55,875 nucleotides of DNA from Planctomycetota bacterium (GCA_021776825.1 JAJFFG010000096.1:1-55875), one strand, 5' to 3'. Shown: positions 24,791 to 34,661, counted from the first letter of the stretch. Notes: generated by a model from the letters alone, not told the origin. Program-made: numbers and translations.

Positions 24791-27526
24791 TTGCCGAGTC
24801 TGGTGGCGGAACGAGGTCAGGAGAAGGGGTTCACGTTCCCGGTCCGCGATGGCGAGACCGTGGTCGTGGGTCGCGACCCGGCCAACGAGATCATTATCTC
24901 GGACCCGGCGGCGTCCCGTCGGCACTTCCAGATCCGTCAGGTCGACGGCATGTGGATGGTGTCCGACCTCGGCTCGCGCAACTCCACGTACGTCAACGAG
25001 GAGCAGATCGAGCAGGAGATGGCACTCGCGTTCGGCGACCGCGTCCAGGTCGGCGAGACCGTGTTCTCGTTCCTCGAGGAAGACGCCGTCGAGGGCAAGG
25101 CCAAGGGCCTCGCGGGCAAGGACATCGGTGGCTACAAGATCCTCGACCGCCTCGGGCGCGGTGGCATGGGCACCGTGTACAAGGCGCGCCAGATCAGCCT
25201 CAACCGCATCTGCGCGCTGAAGGTCCTCGCGGCGAAGTACGCGAAGGACCCGACGTTCGTCGCGCAGTTCGTCGCCGAGGCCCGCTCGGCTGCCGTCATG
25301 CAGCACCCCAACGTCGTGCAGGTGTTCGACGTCGGCGAGGCCGGTGGCTTGAACTTCTTCTCCATGGAGTACATGGAGGGTGCGGCCGTCCAGGACCTGT
25401 GCCACAAGCGCGAGGACTCGCGCCTGCACTGGACCGAGGCGATGCCGATGGTCATGCAGTCGGCGCAGGGCCTCGAGTACGCCGAGAAGCAGGGCATCAT
25501 CCACCGGGACATCAAGCCCGACAACCTGATGCTCACCGATCAGGGCGTCGTCAAGATCGGCGACCTCGGTCTCGCCATGAAGGCGGACGAGAGCTCGGCC
25601 GGGAAGATCTTCGGCACGCCCCACTTCATCGCGCCCGAGCAGGCGCTCGGTCGCGAGGTCACCAACCAGGCGGACATCTACTCCCTGGGCGCGAGCTTCT
25701 ACCGCATGGTCGTCGGTCGCACGCCGTTCAGCGGTTCGACGGTGAAGGAGATCCTGCGCGCTCAGATCAACGAGCCGCACATCCCGGTCGTGGACGAGGT
25801 CGAGGACTTCCCACCGGACCTGAGCGACATCATCGACCAGATGATGGAGAAGAAGACCGGGGACCGCTACGCCACGGCGACCGCGCTGATCGCCGACTTG
25901 AAGGCCTTCGAGCTCGCGCACCAGATCGAGCTCTCGGGCGTCAAGAAGAACTACAAGCCCATTTTCGCGGCGGCCGCGGTCGTCATCCTCGGCCTCATCG
26001 CCTACGCCGTGCACCTGGCGACGAAGCCGGACACGATCAAGGAGGTCAAGGGCGACGAGCGGATCGTCTACAAGGACCGCGAAGGCGAGGTCAAGACCCC
26101 GGCCGACATGCAGAAGGCGCGCGAGCGCGATGCCGAGATCGCGGTCCTGAAGGCCGAACGCGGCGACCCGGGCCGCGACATCACGCGCGAGCAGGGCGAT
26201 GCCTGGCTGAAGCAGGCCGACGCCTACGACGCCCTGGCGAAGGAGCACAGGGGCACGAAGGCCGGCACCGCGGCCGGCACGAAGGCCAAGAACATCCGCG
26301 ACACGCTCACGCGTCTCGAGGAAGAGTTCAAGGCCACCGTCGGGGCCGCCCAGGAGTGGTGGAAGGGCGAGCACGACAAGATCATGCTCGCGCTGTCCGC
26401 CGGTGACTGGTCGGGCGTTCTCGCGACATCCAAGTCCCTGGCGAACACGCCGGACGCGAAGAAGCACCTGCCCCACGTTCCCGAGGCCGTGGAGATCCTC
26501 GCCGGTCTCGAGGCGAGCGTCCTGAAAGCCGCGCGCGAGTCGTTCGACTCCGTGATCGCCGATGCGACGAAGCTGCTGAACGGTGGCGATCCCGGTGGCG
26601 CGATCGCGATGGTGATGGAGTGGGAGCAGGCGATGCGCGGGCACGCCGGCGCGCACGCCGACCTCGCCAAGTTGGCCGACGACGCCAAGCAGTGGACGGA
26701 AGACAAGGGGCAGGAATACAAGGCGCAGCTCGACGCTCAGCGTGGGCAGGATCGCCTCGCGTACGTTGCCGCGGTGACCGGCATTCGCGCGTCCGATGGC
26801 GGCGCCCTCACGTTCGACTTCGCCACGGCGGCGCAGCGCCTCCGCTCGACGACCACGGTGATCCAGACGTGGCTCTACAAGGACCGCGCCGACCTGACCG
26901 CGGAGCGTCTCGAGACGATCGACGCCGCGTGGAAGGCGTTCCTCCAGGCCGTCGCAGCGGGCGAGATCGTCGACGCCAAGGAGACGCTGACCGGCATCCC
27001 GAGGATGCCGAGGGGCGCCAAGGCCACGCTCGCCCCCGAGCAGAAGTCCATCGCCGAGTCGTTCGCCGTCGACATCTCGATCGGGCCGGCGAAGGCCGGA
27101 CGCAAGTTCCGCTGGGACAGTCTGACGCTGACGCAGCTGCGCGAGATCTTCCTCAACGGCCGGTTGAACAAGGTCGACCCGGGCACGGCCGTCGGTCTCT
27201 CCTGGATGGCCGTCGAGCTGGCGGACGGCGAGCTCGCCGGGCTCCTGCTCGACCGCGCCGTCACCGGTGGAGCGGTCATCGACATCGGTGAGCACGAGGC
27301 GCTGAAGCTCGAGATCGAGGCGCTGAAGGCGTTCCTCGCCATCGCGGCCGCGTCCGGCGCCGATCCCGACGTCGACATCCAGGCCGTCGCGGCCTGGCGC
27401 GCGAAGTACTTCGAGACCGAGATCTTCGCGCGGTGGGACGGTAGGACCGGTTCGGACGTCCCCGACCTCTTCCGGGCCGGCAAGATCAAGGCGTTCCTCG
27501 ACTCCTGGGGCGTCAAGCCCAGGTAG
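24791..27526 (+). CDS. FHA-domain transmembrane Ser/Thr protein kinase
   Basis: A 911-residue signalling protein. Residues about 5-95 form an FHA phosphothreonine-binding domain (VVVGRDPANEI, SRRHF, RNSTYVNE). Residues about 115-375 form a Hanks-type kinase: GRGGMGTVYKA near 122, the ATP lysine in CALKVL near 144, HRDIKPDNLML near 238, DLGLA in place of DFG near 259, and GTPHFIAPEQ. A single membrane segment follows near 389-408. The outer 500 residues are helical and charged with no known domain; they probably sense a signal outside the membrane. The TTG at 24791 has GGGAGG 8 bases upstream; an upstream ATG lies in yggS. It lies between yggS and yggU, where many genomes have yggT or nothing. 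Confidence 0.93.
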   Translation: MPSLVAERGQEKGFTFPVRDGETVVVGRDPANEIIISDPAASRRHFQIRQVDGMWMVSDLGSRNSTYVNEEQIEQEMALAFGDRVQVGETVFSFLEEDAVEGKAKGLAGKDIGGYKILDRLGRGGMGTVYKARQISLNRICALKVLAAKYAKDPTFVAQFVAEARSAAVMQHPNVVQVFDVGEAGGLNFFSMEYMEGAAVQDLCHKREDSRLHWTEAMPMVMQSAQGLEYAEKQGIIHRDIKPDNLMLTDQGVVKIGDLGLAMKADESSAGKIFGTPHFIAPEQALGREVTNQADIYSLGASFYRMVVGRTPFSGSTVKEILRAQINEPHIPVVDEVEDFPPDLSDIIDQMMEKKTGDRYATATALIADLKAFELAHQIELSGVKKNYKPIFAAAAVVILGLIAYAVHLATKPDTIKEVKGDERIVYKDREGEVKTPADMQKARERDAEIAVLKAERGDPGRDITREQGDAWLKQADAYDALAKEHRGTKAGTAAGTKAKNIRDTLTRLEEEFKATVGAAQEWWKGEHDKIMLALSAGDWSGVLATSKSLANTPDAKKHLPHVPEAVEILAGLEASVLKAARESFDSVIADATKLLNGGDPGGAIAMVMEWEQAMRGHAGAHADLAKLADDAKQWTEDKGQEYKAQLDAQRGQDRLAYVAAVTGIRASDGGALTFDFATAAQRLRSTTTVIQTWLYKDRADLTAERLETIDAAWKAFLQAVAAGEIVDAKETLTGIPRMPRGAKATLAPEQKSIAESFAVDISIGPAKAGRKFRWDSLTLTQLREIFLNGRLNKVDPGTAVGLSWMAVELADGELAGLLLDRAVTGGAVIDIGEHEALKLEIEALKAFLAIAAASGADPDVDIQAVAAWRAKYFETEIFARWDGRTGSDVPDLFRAGKIKAFLDSWGVKPR

Positions 27527-27541
27527 CCGAGGCGAGGGCGC

Positions 27542-27829
27542 ATGAGCGTTCGCGCCACTCCGGACGGGGGCAGTCTGCTGGACGTCCTGGTCGTGCCCGG
27601 TGCCTCGCGCTCGGCGGTGGTCGGGCTCCACGGTGATGTCCTGCGCGTTCGTGTCGCGGCCCCGCCGGAGCGCGGCAAGGCGAACCGTGCGGTCTGTGCG
27701 GTCATCGCAGCCGCCCTCGGCATCAAGCGCGGAGACGTCCACGTCGTCTCCGGACCGACCCACCGCCGCAAGACGCTGGCAGTCCAGGGGCTCGAGCCCG
27801 CCGCGGTGCGAGCGCGCCTCGGGCTCTGA
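27542..27829 (+). CDS. yggU: DUF167/YggU-family protein
   Basis: A 95-residue protein of the small alpha/beta DUF167 family. It shows the signature RVRVAAPPERGKANRAV near residues 36-52 and KRGDVHVVSGPTHRRKTL near 64-81. The biochemical role of the family is unknown. It starts 15 bases after the kinase gene, with a GAGG-like site upstream, and is probably in the same transcript. yggS and yggU are neighbours in many bacteria, so only the kinase gene is unexpected here. Confidence 0.92.
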   Translation: MSVRATPDGGSLLDVLVVPGASRSAVVGLHGDVLRVRVAAPPERGKANRAVCAVIAAALGIKRGDVHVVSGPTHRRKTLAVQGLEPAAVRARLGL

Positions 27830-27884
27830 GCGGCGATTCCAGGCTGCCGTCGTACCCTGACGGCTTCGAGCGACGGAGACGACG

Positions 27885-30764
27885 ATGTCCTGGAAGAAGA
27901 CGCTGAACCTGCCGATCACGGCCTTCCCCATGAAGGCGAACCTCGTGGCGCGCGAGCCGGAGCTCCAGGCCCGCTGGGCGGAGATGGACCTCTATGGCGC
28001 GATTCGCACCGCTCGTGCCGGCAAGGAGCCGTTCGTCCTGCACGACGGCCCGCCGTACGCCAACGGCGACATCCACCTCGGGCATGGCCTGAACAAGTCG
28101 CTGAAGGACATCGCGGTCCGCTATCAGACGATGCTGGGCAAGGACGCCCCGTACGTCCCCGGCTGGGACTGCCACGGATTACCGATCGAGCACGCCGTCA
28201 CGAAGAAGCTCGGGAAGACGGCCCGCGAGAAGTCGACGATCGAGATCCGTCGCCTCTGTCGCGAGTTCGCGGATCGCTTCGTCGACCTCCAGCGGGTGAG
28301 CTTCCAGCGCTACGGCATTCTCGGCGACTGGCAGAACCCGTACCTGACGACCGATCCGCAGTACGAAGCGGGCGTCCTCGAGGGCTTCGCCGAGCTCGTC
28401 GACGGCGGCTACGTCACGCGTGGGCTGCGCCCCATCCACTGGTGCGTGAACTGCCGCACGGCACTCGCCGAGGCCGAGCTGGAGTATGGGCCCGAGCGGT
28501 CGCCGTCGATCTACGTGCGCTTCGCCGTCACAGGTGAACTGGCACGCGTCGGCGGCGAGCCGACCGACGTCGTCATCTGGACGACCACGCCGTGGACGCT
28601 GCCGGCCAACCGGGCCGTTGCGCTGCATGCGGACCTCGACTACGCCGTGGTCACCCACGACGGCCCCGACCGCGAGCAGCGCGTCCTCGTCGCTCTACCG
28701 CTGGTCGAGAAGTACCTCGCGGCCGTCGGCGGCACGGACCACAAGGTGCCGCTCGTCGTGAAGGGGAAGGATCTCGCCGGGCTGAAGCTCGCGCATCCCT
28801 TCCTCGACAGAACGGTCCCGCTGGTGCTCGCCGACTACGTGACCGCCGATGACGGAACCGGCTGCGTCCACACGGCACCGGGCCATGGTCACGACGACTT
28901 CGACACCGGCCGGCACGAGGGACTCGAGGTCGTCTGCCCGGTCGGACGCAGCGGCCTGTACGACGAGAGCGTCGGTGTCCCCGACCTCGTCGGTGTTCAC
29001 GTCTTCAAGGCCAACGAGCCGGTGCTGGAACTCCTGCGCGCGAAGGGCACGCTCGCGGCGCTGCATGAGTTCGATCACAGCTACCCGCACTGCTGGCGCT
29101 GCAAGAAGCCGGTCATCTTCCGCGCCACGGAGCAGTGGTTCGTCTCGGTCGACCACGAGGGCCTGCGCGAGCGCGCGCTGGCTGCATGTGACGACACCAC
29201 CTGGGTGCCGAAGTGGGGTCATACGCGCATGAGCGCGATGGTCCGCGATCGGCCCGACTGGTGCATCTCGCGGCAACGGGCGTGGGGCGTCCCGATCGTC
29301 GCCTTCTACTGCGAGGGCTGCGACACGGTGCACTGCACGGCCGAGATCGTGCGCCACGTGCGCGACATCATCGTCGCGGAGGGCACGGATGTCTGGTTCG
29401 AACGCTCCGCCGATGAGCTCGCCCCGCCGGGGCTGACGTGCGGCTGCGGCGGCACCACGTTCCGCACGGAGACGGACATCTTCGATGTGTGGTTCGAGTC
29501 GGGCGCGTCGTGGCGCTCGGTGCTCACGGAGGAGCGCGGTCTGCGCTTCCCGGCGGACGTCTACATCGAGGGCCACGATCAGCATCGCGGGTGGTTCCAG
29601 CTCTCGCTGCTTCCCGCTGTCGCCACGCGCGGAGAGGCGCCGTTCCGCACGGTCGTGACGCACGGCTTCTTCACCGACGAGCGCGGCGACAAGGTGTCGA
29701 AGAGCAGCGGCGGCATGAAGGAGCTCGACCCGAAGGTTGTGTTCGAGCAGATCGGCGTCGACATCGTCCGCCTGTTCTTCGTCAGCGGCAGCTACTTCGA
29801 CGACTTCCCGGTCTCGCGCCGGCTGATGAAGCCGATCTCGGAGCAGTACCGGAAGATCCGCAATACGCTGCGCTTCATCCTCGGCGGCCTCGAGGGGTTC
29901 GCGCCACGCGAGGACCACGTCGACATCGCGCACATGCGCGCGGCCGATCGCTGGGTGATCCAGGCGTTGGACGACCTCGTCGTCGCGGTCGAAGCGGCGT
30001 ACGACGGCTACGAGTTCCAGCGTGCGGCCGCGCTGCTGCGCGACTTCATGGACCACGATCTGTCGGCGTTCTATCTCGACCTCGTGAAGGACCGGCTCTA
30101 CTGCGCGTCGCGTCAGGGCGAGGATCGTCGGTCGGCGCAGACGGCGCTGTTCCGGCTCGCGGCCGTGCTCATCAAGCTCTGGGCCCCGATCCTCGTGCAC
30201 ACGTGCGAAGAGGCCTGGGACGCGTTCGAGTCCCCCGCCAAGAAGACCAGCGTCCACCTGGAGCTCTGGCCACACCACGCGCAGGAGAATCGCGATCGTC
30301 GCGACTGGATGGTGCATCTCCGTCGCGTTCGCACGGCGATCGAGCGCCAGGTCGATCCGCTCCGCAAGGAGAAGATCGTGGGCTCGGGCCAGGACGTCGC
30401 GGTGCGCTACCTCGCAACGGACCCCGATCTCGACCACGCCCTCTGGACCGATGCACAGCGCTTCCTCGGCGACGGCTGGAAGGACGGGCTCCTCGAGCTC
30501 CTCGGCGTCGCGGAGTTCGAGCGCGTCCACGTCGAAGAGGACGCATCGCAGCGGGACGGCCTCCTCGACGGGGGTGTCCCGGGCCTGCTACTCGAAGTCC
30601 ATCGCACGGAGCTCGAGCGCTGCGAGCGTTGTCGGCGGCGGCGGCGCGACGTGTCGCGTCCGTCGGATGCTGACGATCTGCTCTGCGTGCGCTGCGAGCC
30701 ATTCCGGAGCCAGAAGGCGGCGGCGGAGAAGGCCAGCGCCGAGAAGGACGACACCGGAGCGTGA
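27885..30764 (+). CDS. ileS: Isoleucyl-tRNA synthetase
   Basis: Class I aminoacyl-tRNA synthetase, 959 residues, that charges tRNA(Ile) and edits valine. It has the HIGH motif as HLGH (PYANGDIHLGHGLNKSLKD near residues 58-76), the editing domain with TTTPWTLPANRAV near 230, and the KMSKS loop as KVSKS (GDKVSKSSGGMKEL near 605). The C-terminal zinc finger CERCRRRRRD...LLCVRCEPF ends the protein, followed by an Ala/Lys-rich tail. The bacterial-type layout and length are normal. GGAG lies 8 bases before the ATG. A TACCCT box at 27853-27858 could be the -10 site. The GTG start of purN overlaps its stop codon. Confidence 0.98.
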   Translation: MSWKKTLNLPITAFPMKANLVAREPELQARWAEMDLYGAIRTARAGKEPFVLHDGPPYANGDIHLGHGLNKSLKDIAVRYQTMLGKDAPYVPGWDCHGLPIEHAVTKKLGKTAREKSTIEIRRLCREFADRFVDLQRVSFQRYGILGDWQNPYLTTDPQYEAGVLEGFAELVDGGYVTRGLRPIHWCVNCRTALAEAELEYGPERSPSIYVRFAVTGELARVGGEPTDVVIWTTTPWTLPANRAVALHADLDYAVVTHDGPDREQRVLVALPLVEKYLAAVGGTDHKVPLVVKGKDLAGLKLAHPFLDRTVPLVLADYVTADDGTGCVHTAPGHGHDDFDTGRHEGLEVVCPVGRSGLYDESVGVPDLVGVHVFKANEPVLELLRAKGTLAALHEFDHSYPHCWRCKKPVIFRATEQWFVSVDHEGLRERALAACDDTTWVPKWGHTRMSAMVRDRPDWCISRQRAWGVPIVAFYCEGCDTVHCTAEIVRHVRDIIVAEGTDVWFERSADELAPPGLTCGCGGTTFRTETDIFDVWFESGASWRSVLTEERGLRFPADVYIEGHDQHRGWFQLSLLPAVATRGEAPFRTVVTHGFFTDERGDKVSKSSGGMKELDPKVVFEQIGVDIVRLFFVSGSYFDDFPVSRRLMKPISEQYRKIRNTLRFILGGLEGFAPREDHVDIAHMRAADRWVIQALDDLVVAVEAAYDGYEFQRAAALLRDFMDHDLSAFYLDLVKDRLYCASRQGEDRRSAQTALFRLAAVLIKLWAPILVHTCEEAWDAFESPAKKTSVHLELWPHHAQENRDRRDWMVHLRRVRTAIERQVDPLRKEKIVGSGQDVAVRYLATDPDLDHALWTDAQRFLGDGWKDGLLELLGVAEFERVHVEEDASQRDGLLDGGVPGLLLEVHRTELERCERCRRRRRDVSRPSDADDLLCVRCEPFRSQKAAAEKASAEKDDTGA

Positions 30765-31381
30765 GCGCAGTTCGATTGGCGGTCTTGATCTCCGGCGGCG
30801 GCACCACGCTGCTGAACCTGCTCGCGCACATCCGAGACGGACGCCTCGATGCGGAGGTGACGTGTGTGATCTCGTCGAGCGCGAACGTCAGCGGGGTTCA
30901 GCGTGCGCGTGATGCCGGCATCGAGCCCGAGATCGTGGCCTGGCGTGGCTCCGAGGCGACCGCGTTCAGCGACCGCATCACGCGCATCGTCGAGGACTCT
31001 GGCGCCGACTTGGCGTGCCTCGGAGGCTTCCTCCGACTTTGGACGGTTCCGCCGACATACGAGGGCCGTGTGATGAACATCCATCCGGCCCTGCTGCCGT
31101 CGTTCGGCGGTCGAGGAATGTACGGCATGCACGTGCACCGGGCCGTCGTTGCGAGCGGCGTGAAGGTCTCCGGCTGCACCGTCCACTTCGCGTCGAACGA
31201 GTACGACACGGGACCGATCATCGTGCAGCGCACGGTGCCGGTGCACACGGACGACACGCCCGAAGACGTGCAGCGGCGCGTGTTCGTCGAGGAGTGCGAG
31301 GCGTACCCGGAGGCCGTTCGTCTGTACGGCGCCGGACGCCTCCGCATCGACGGCCGCCGCGTGCACGTGCTCGCCGAGTGA
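30761..31381 (+). CDS. purN: Phosphoribosylglycinamide formyltransferase
   Basis: Third step of purine synthesis: transfers a formyl group from 10-formyl-tetrahydrofolate to GAR. The 206-residue product has the phosphate-binding start LAVLISGGGTTLLNLL, the catalytic Asn-His pair in MNIHPALLPSFGGRGMYG near residues 108-124, and the catalytic Asp in EYDTGPII near 147. The variant FGGRGMYG replaces the PG..TH of E. coli PurN and occurs in other phyla. The GTG overlaps the ileS stop and its own stop overlaps the uvrA start. Confidence 0.95.
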   Translation: MSAVRLAVLISGGGTTLLNLLAHIRDGRLDAEVTCVISSSANVSGVQRARDAGIEPEIVAWRGSEATAFSDRITRIVEDSGADLACLGGFLRLWTVPPTYEGRVMNIHPALLPSFGGRGMYGMHVHRAVVASGVKVSGCTVHFASNEYDTGPIIVQRTVPVHTDDTPEDVQRRVFVEECEAYPEAVRLYGAGRLRIDGRRVHVLAE

Positions 31382-34230
31382 TGAGCGGTCCACCGGTCGA
31401 CGACCGCCTGATCGTGCTCGGTGCACGCGAGCACAACCTCCAGGACGTCAACGTCGAGATCCCGAAGAACACGCTCACCGTGTTCTGCGGCGTGTCCGGA
31501 AGCGGCAAGACGTCACTCGCGTTCGACACAATCTTCGCGGAGGGACAGCGACGCTACGTCGAGTCCCTCTCCGCCTATGCTCGCCAGTTCCTCGGTCAGC
31601 TCCCGCGCCCGGCCTTCGACGCCATCCGCGGGCTCTCCCCCACCATCGCGATCGAGCAGAAGACTGCCTCGCGCAACCCGCGATCGACCGTCGGGACCGT
31701 CACCGAGATCCACGACTACCTCCGCGTGCTGTTCGCGCGTCTCGGTGAGCCGGCGTGCCCGAGCTGCAACGGACCCGTCGGCGCCGGATCGGCTGAGGCG
31801 ATCGTCGCCGAGCTGATGCGCGAGGAGGAAGGACGGAAGCTCTTCCTCCTGGCGCCGCTGGTCGACGATCGCAAGGGGGAGCACCGCGAGCTCCTGGACG
31901 CCGCGCGACGCTCGGGCTTCGTCCGCGTACGTGTGGATGGGACGGTCCTGCAGCTCGAGGACGTGACGGGCCTCGACTCGAAGCGCAAGCACACGATCGA
32001 GGCGGTGGTCGATCGCCTCGTGGCCGGACGCGTGACGCGACAGCGCCTGACCGACTCCGTCGAGACGGCCCTGCGAACGGGTGAGGGTCACCTTCGCGCG
32101 GCGTTCCTCGATGGCGAGGAGCGTGCGTACACCGATCGCCGCGTCTGTGCGCAGTGCGGCACCGCGTTCCCGGAGCTCACACCTCAGCTGTTCTCGTGGA
32201 ACAGCCCGCAGGGCGCGTGTCGCGACTGCGACGGACTCGGCCGCAGCCTCGCGGCTGACGAGGACCTCGTGATCGTCGACGACACCATGACGCTCGCCGA
32301 GGGCGTCCTCGCCCCCTGGGCGACGCGGTTGGCGCCCGGCAAGAAGGGCATGCACGCGGACTGGGCTCTGTCGATCCTGGATCAGATCGGCATCCCGACC
32401 GACCGGCCGTGGAAGCGCATCTCACAGAAGAAGCGCGAAACCCTGCTGCGCGGTGCCGGTGACAAGGAGTTCGCGGTGCGCATGGCGGGCAAGCGAATGA
32501 CGTTGGACGTCAAGACCAAGTTCGAGGGCGTGCTGCCCCGCATCGAGCGCCGCTGGCGAGAGTCCACGAGCGACGCGGTGCGCAAGAGCCAGGCGAAGTG
32601 GATGCGGGAGAAGCCCTGCCGCGGCTGCTCCGGACGCCGGCTGCGCATCGAGGCACAGTCCGTGCGCATCGGCGGACGCACGATCGCCGAGACCGTCGAG
32701 ATGCCGGTCGAGGACTGCCTCGCCCACGTCGAGGGACTGGCGTGGACGGGAGCGCGGGCGCGTGTGGCCGAGGAAGTGCTGCGGGAGATCGGTGGACGCC
32801 TTCGCTTCCTGCGCGACGTCGGCCTCGGCTATCTCACGATCGACCGGAGTGCCGCGACGCTCTCCGGGGGCGAGGCACAGCGGATCCGACTTGCGTCGCA
32901 GATCGGCAGCGAGCTGACCGGTGTGGCGTACGTGCTCGATGAGCCGTCGATCGGGCTGCACGCCCGCGACCAGGGGCGGCTGCTGCAGTCGCTTCTGCGT
33001 CTCCGCGACATCGGCAACACGGTGCTCGTCGTCGAGCATGACGAGACGACGCTGCGCGCGGCCGATCATCTCATCGACTTCGGCCCCGCCGCGGGAGTGC
33101 ACGGTGGACGCGTCGTGGCAGAGGGCACCGTCGCCGACATCGAGGCCGCGGAGGAGTCGCTCACCGGCGCGTACCTCTCCGGCCGGCGCTCGATTCCCAT
33201 ACGAGACGAACGACGCACGGGCAACGGCAAGACCATCCGCATCGAGGGTGCCGCCGAGCACAACCTGCAGGACGTCGACGCGACGATCCCGCTCGGCTGC
33301 TTCATCGCCGTCACCGGTGTCTCCGGTGCGGGGAAGAGCAGCCTGGTGAACGGCACGCTGCGTCCGGCAGCATCGCGCGCGCTGCATGGGTCCACGGCGC
33401 CGGTCGGACGTCACGGTCGCATCCGCGGGCTAGAGCACATCGACAAGATCGTCGACATCGATCAGAGCGCGATCGGGCGCACGCCGCGGAGCAACCCTGC
33501 CACATACACGAAGGTGTTCGATCCGATCCGCAACGTCTTCGCCGAGCTGAACGAGTCACGCGCGCGCGGTTACGGCCCGGGACGCTTCTCGTTCAACGTG
33601 AAGGGCGGCCGCTGCGACGAGTGCTCGGGTGCCGGACAGATCCTCGTCGAGATGCACTTCCTGCCGGACGTGTACGTGCCGTGCGAGACCTGCCGCGGCA
33701 CGCGCTACAACGCGGCGACGCGCGAGATCCTGTACCGCGGACACTCGATCGCCGAGGTGCTCGCGACGACGATCGAGGATGCCGCAGAGCTCTTCCGAAA
33801 CCACCCGCGCGTCGCCAACGTGCTGCGCACACTGAACGAGGTCGGCCTCGGCTACCTCGAGCTCGGTCAGAGCGCGATCACGCTGTCCGGTGGCGAGGCG
33901 CAGCGTGTGAAACTCTCACGCGAGTTGGCGAAGCGCAGCACGGGTCGCACGCTCTACCTCCTCGACGAGCCGACCACCGGCCTCCACTTCGAGGACGTAC
34001 GGCGGCTGCTCGAGGTCCTGCAGACGCTGGTCGACCAGGGCAACACCGTGCTCGTGATCGAGCACTCCCTCGAGGTCATCGCCGCGGCGGACCAGATCAT
34101 CGACCTGGGCCCGGAGGGCGGCGCCGGCGGCGGCCTCATCGTCGCCACCGGCACGCCCGAGCAGGTCGCGAAGAACCGCAAGTCGCATACGGGGAAGGCG
34201 CTGAAGGACTGGTTCGCGCGCCGGGGGTAG
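31381..34230 (+). CDS. uvrA: Excinuclease ABC subunit UvrA
   Basis: DNA-damage recognition ATPase of nucleotide excision repair, 949 residues with two ABC modules. First module: Walker A GVSGSGKTSLAFDT at 37-50, RRYVESLSAYARQFLGQ, a zinc finger starting CPSCNGPVG near 125, and signature LSGGEAQRIRLASQIG near 495. Second module: Walker A GVSGAGKSSL near 645, NPATYTKVFD, the zinc finger CDECSGAG...CETCRGTRYN near 745-780, the signature LSGGEAQRVKLSREL near 840 and LLDEPTTGLHFED. Length is standard. The ATG at 31381 overlaps the purN stop. uvrB and uvrC are not in the window. The protein works with the alternative repair pair MrfAB found 5 kb away only in the sense of parallel pathways. Confidence 0.98.
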   Translation: MSGPPVDDRLIVLGAREHNLQDVNVEIPKNTLTVFCGVSGSGKTSLAFDTIFAEGQRRYVESLSAYARQFLGQLPRPAFDAIRGLSPTIAIEQKTASRNPRSTVGTVTEIHDYLRVLFARLGEPACPSCNGPVGAGSAEAIVAELMREEEGRKLFLLAPLVDDRKGEHRELLDAARRSGFVRVRVDGTVLQLEDVTGLDSKRKHTIEAVVDRLVAGRVTRQRLTDSVETALRTGEGHLRAAFLDGEERAYTDRRVCAQCGTAFPELTPQLFSWNSPQGACRDCDGLGRSLAADEDLVIVDDTMTLAEGVLAPWATRLAPGKKGMHADWALSILDQIGIPTDRPWKRISQKKRETLLRGAGDKEFAVRMAGKRMTLDVKTKFEGVLPRIERRWRESTSDAVRKSQAKWMREKPCRGCSGRRLRIEAQSVRIGGRTIAETVEMPVEDCLAHVEGLAWTGARARVAEEVLREIGGRLRFLRDVGLGYLTIDRSAATLSGGEAQRIRLASQIGSELTGVAYVLDEPSIGLHARDQGRLLQSLLRLRDIGNTVLVVEHDETTLRAADHLIDFGPAAGVHGGRVVAEGTVADIEAAEESLTGAYLSGRRSIPIRDERRTGNGKTIRIEGAAEHNLQDVDATIPLGCFIAVTGVSGAGKSSLVNGTLRPAASRALHGSTAPVGRHGRIRGLEHIDKIVDIDQSAIGRTPRSNPATYTKVFDPIRNVFAELNESRARGYGPGRFSFNVKGGRCDECSGAGQILVEMHFLPDVYVPCETCRGTRYNAATREILYRGHSIAEVLATTIEDAAELFRNHPRVANVLRTLNEVGLGYLELGQSAITLSGGEAQRVKLSRELAKRSTGRTLYLLDEPTTGLHFEDVRRLLEVLQTLVDQGNTVLVIEHSLEVIAAADQIIDLGPEGGAGGGLIVATGTPEQVAKNRKSHTGKALKDWFARRG

Positions 34231-34280
34231 GGGACGGTGTGGCCCGCGCCTCGACGGGCGGCGAGGCGCCTGGTCCGGAC

Positions 34281-34350
34281 GCCGTCCGAGTCACGCGAGT
34301 CGTGCGCGGCGCGCCATCGAACCCACCTGGAGCGCGCGTCCGCAGCGGGC
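34281..34350 (+). repeat. 70-base repeat unit, copy 1
   Basis: Begins GCCGTCCGAGTCACGCGAG and resembles the segment at 34830-34900 in the same orientation (shared GCCGTCCG..TCACG, GTCGT, GCGCCATCG and GCAGCGGGC-like parts). A palindrome follows directly, and a CCGTTGAC.CAGCG..CCC motif follows both copies (34382-34400 and 34930-34948). Confidence 0.6.
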
Positions 34351-34377
34351 GGGGCGGATCAGGAGATCCGCCCGTAC
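34351..34377. repeat. REP-like palindrome, copy 1
   Basis: A 27-base sequence with an 8-bp perfect stem, GGCGGATC-AGGA-GATCCGCC. It is identical to 34635-34661. Short GC palindromes of this kind resemble REP elements, which are scattered in intergenic DNA. Confidence 0.8.
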
Positions 34378-34442
34378 GGCGCCGTTGACGCAGCGCGCCC
34401 ATTGGATCGGAGGAGACCCAACGGGTCCGGTTCCCCTCCCGT

Positions 34443-34624
34443 GGCGCGCTGGTTGCGCCCGAGCGCAAGCAGCGTGACGCGGGAGATGAGGCCACGCAAG
34501 GCTGCGACCGAGGGGGCGGCTCTCGCGTGAGCGGTGACGCAGCCGCGGAGCCGACCAGAAACATGGGAGGCGCGGCGATTGCCGCATTCCCCGATGTACG
34601 TCACGAACCTACCGCCCGCAATCG
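34443..34624 (+). repeat. Dispersed intergenic repeat, copy A
   Basis: The 144 bases from 34443 to 34586 match the reverse complement of 36117-36260 closely, with conserved blocks such as TGAGGCCACGCAAGGCTGCG and GACGCAGCCGCGGAGCCGAC. The unit ends in a hairpin arm: CGATTGC (34576-34582) pairs with GCAATCG (34618-34624) across 35 bases, as in copy B. No gene is predicted in it. Confidence 0.8.
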
Positions 34625-34634
34625 ACGTGACCCC

Positions 34635-34661
34635 GGGGCGGATCAGGAGATCCGCCCGTAC
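34635..34661. repeat. REP-like palindrome, copy 2
   Basis: Identical over 27 bases to 34351-34377. It lies ten bases after the hairpin end of dispersed repeat copy A. Confidence 0.8.

Noticed and set aside
24494..27931. Very long open frame on the minus strand opposite the FHA-kinase gene
   Set aside because: It is antisense to clear FHA, kinase and DUF167 coding sequence, is rich in Arg, Asp and Val as expected from reversed high-GC codons, and has no domain or ribosome binding site.
28695..30530. Long minus-strand frame opposite ileS
   Set aside because: The opposite strand has all ileS motifs in order; the reverse frame has no family similarity.
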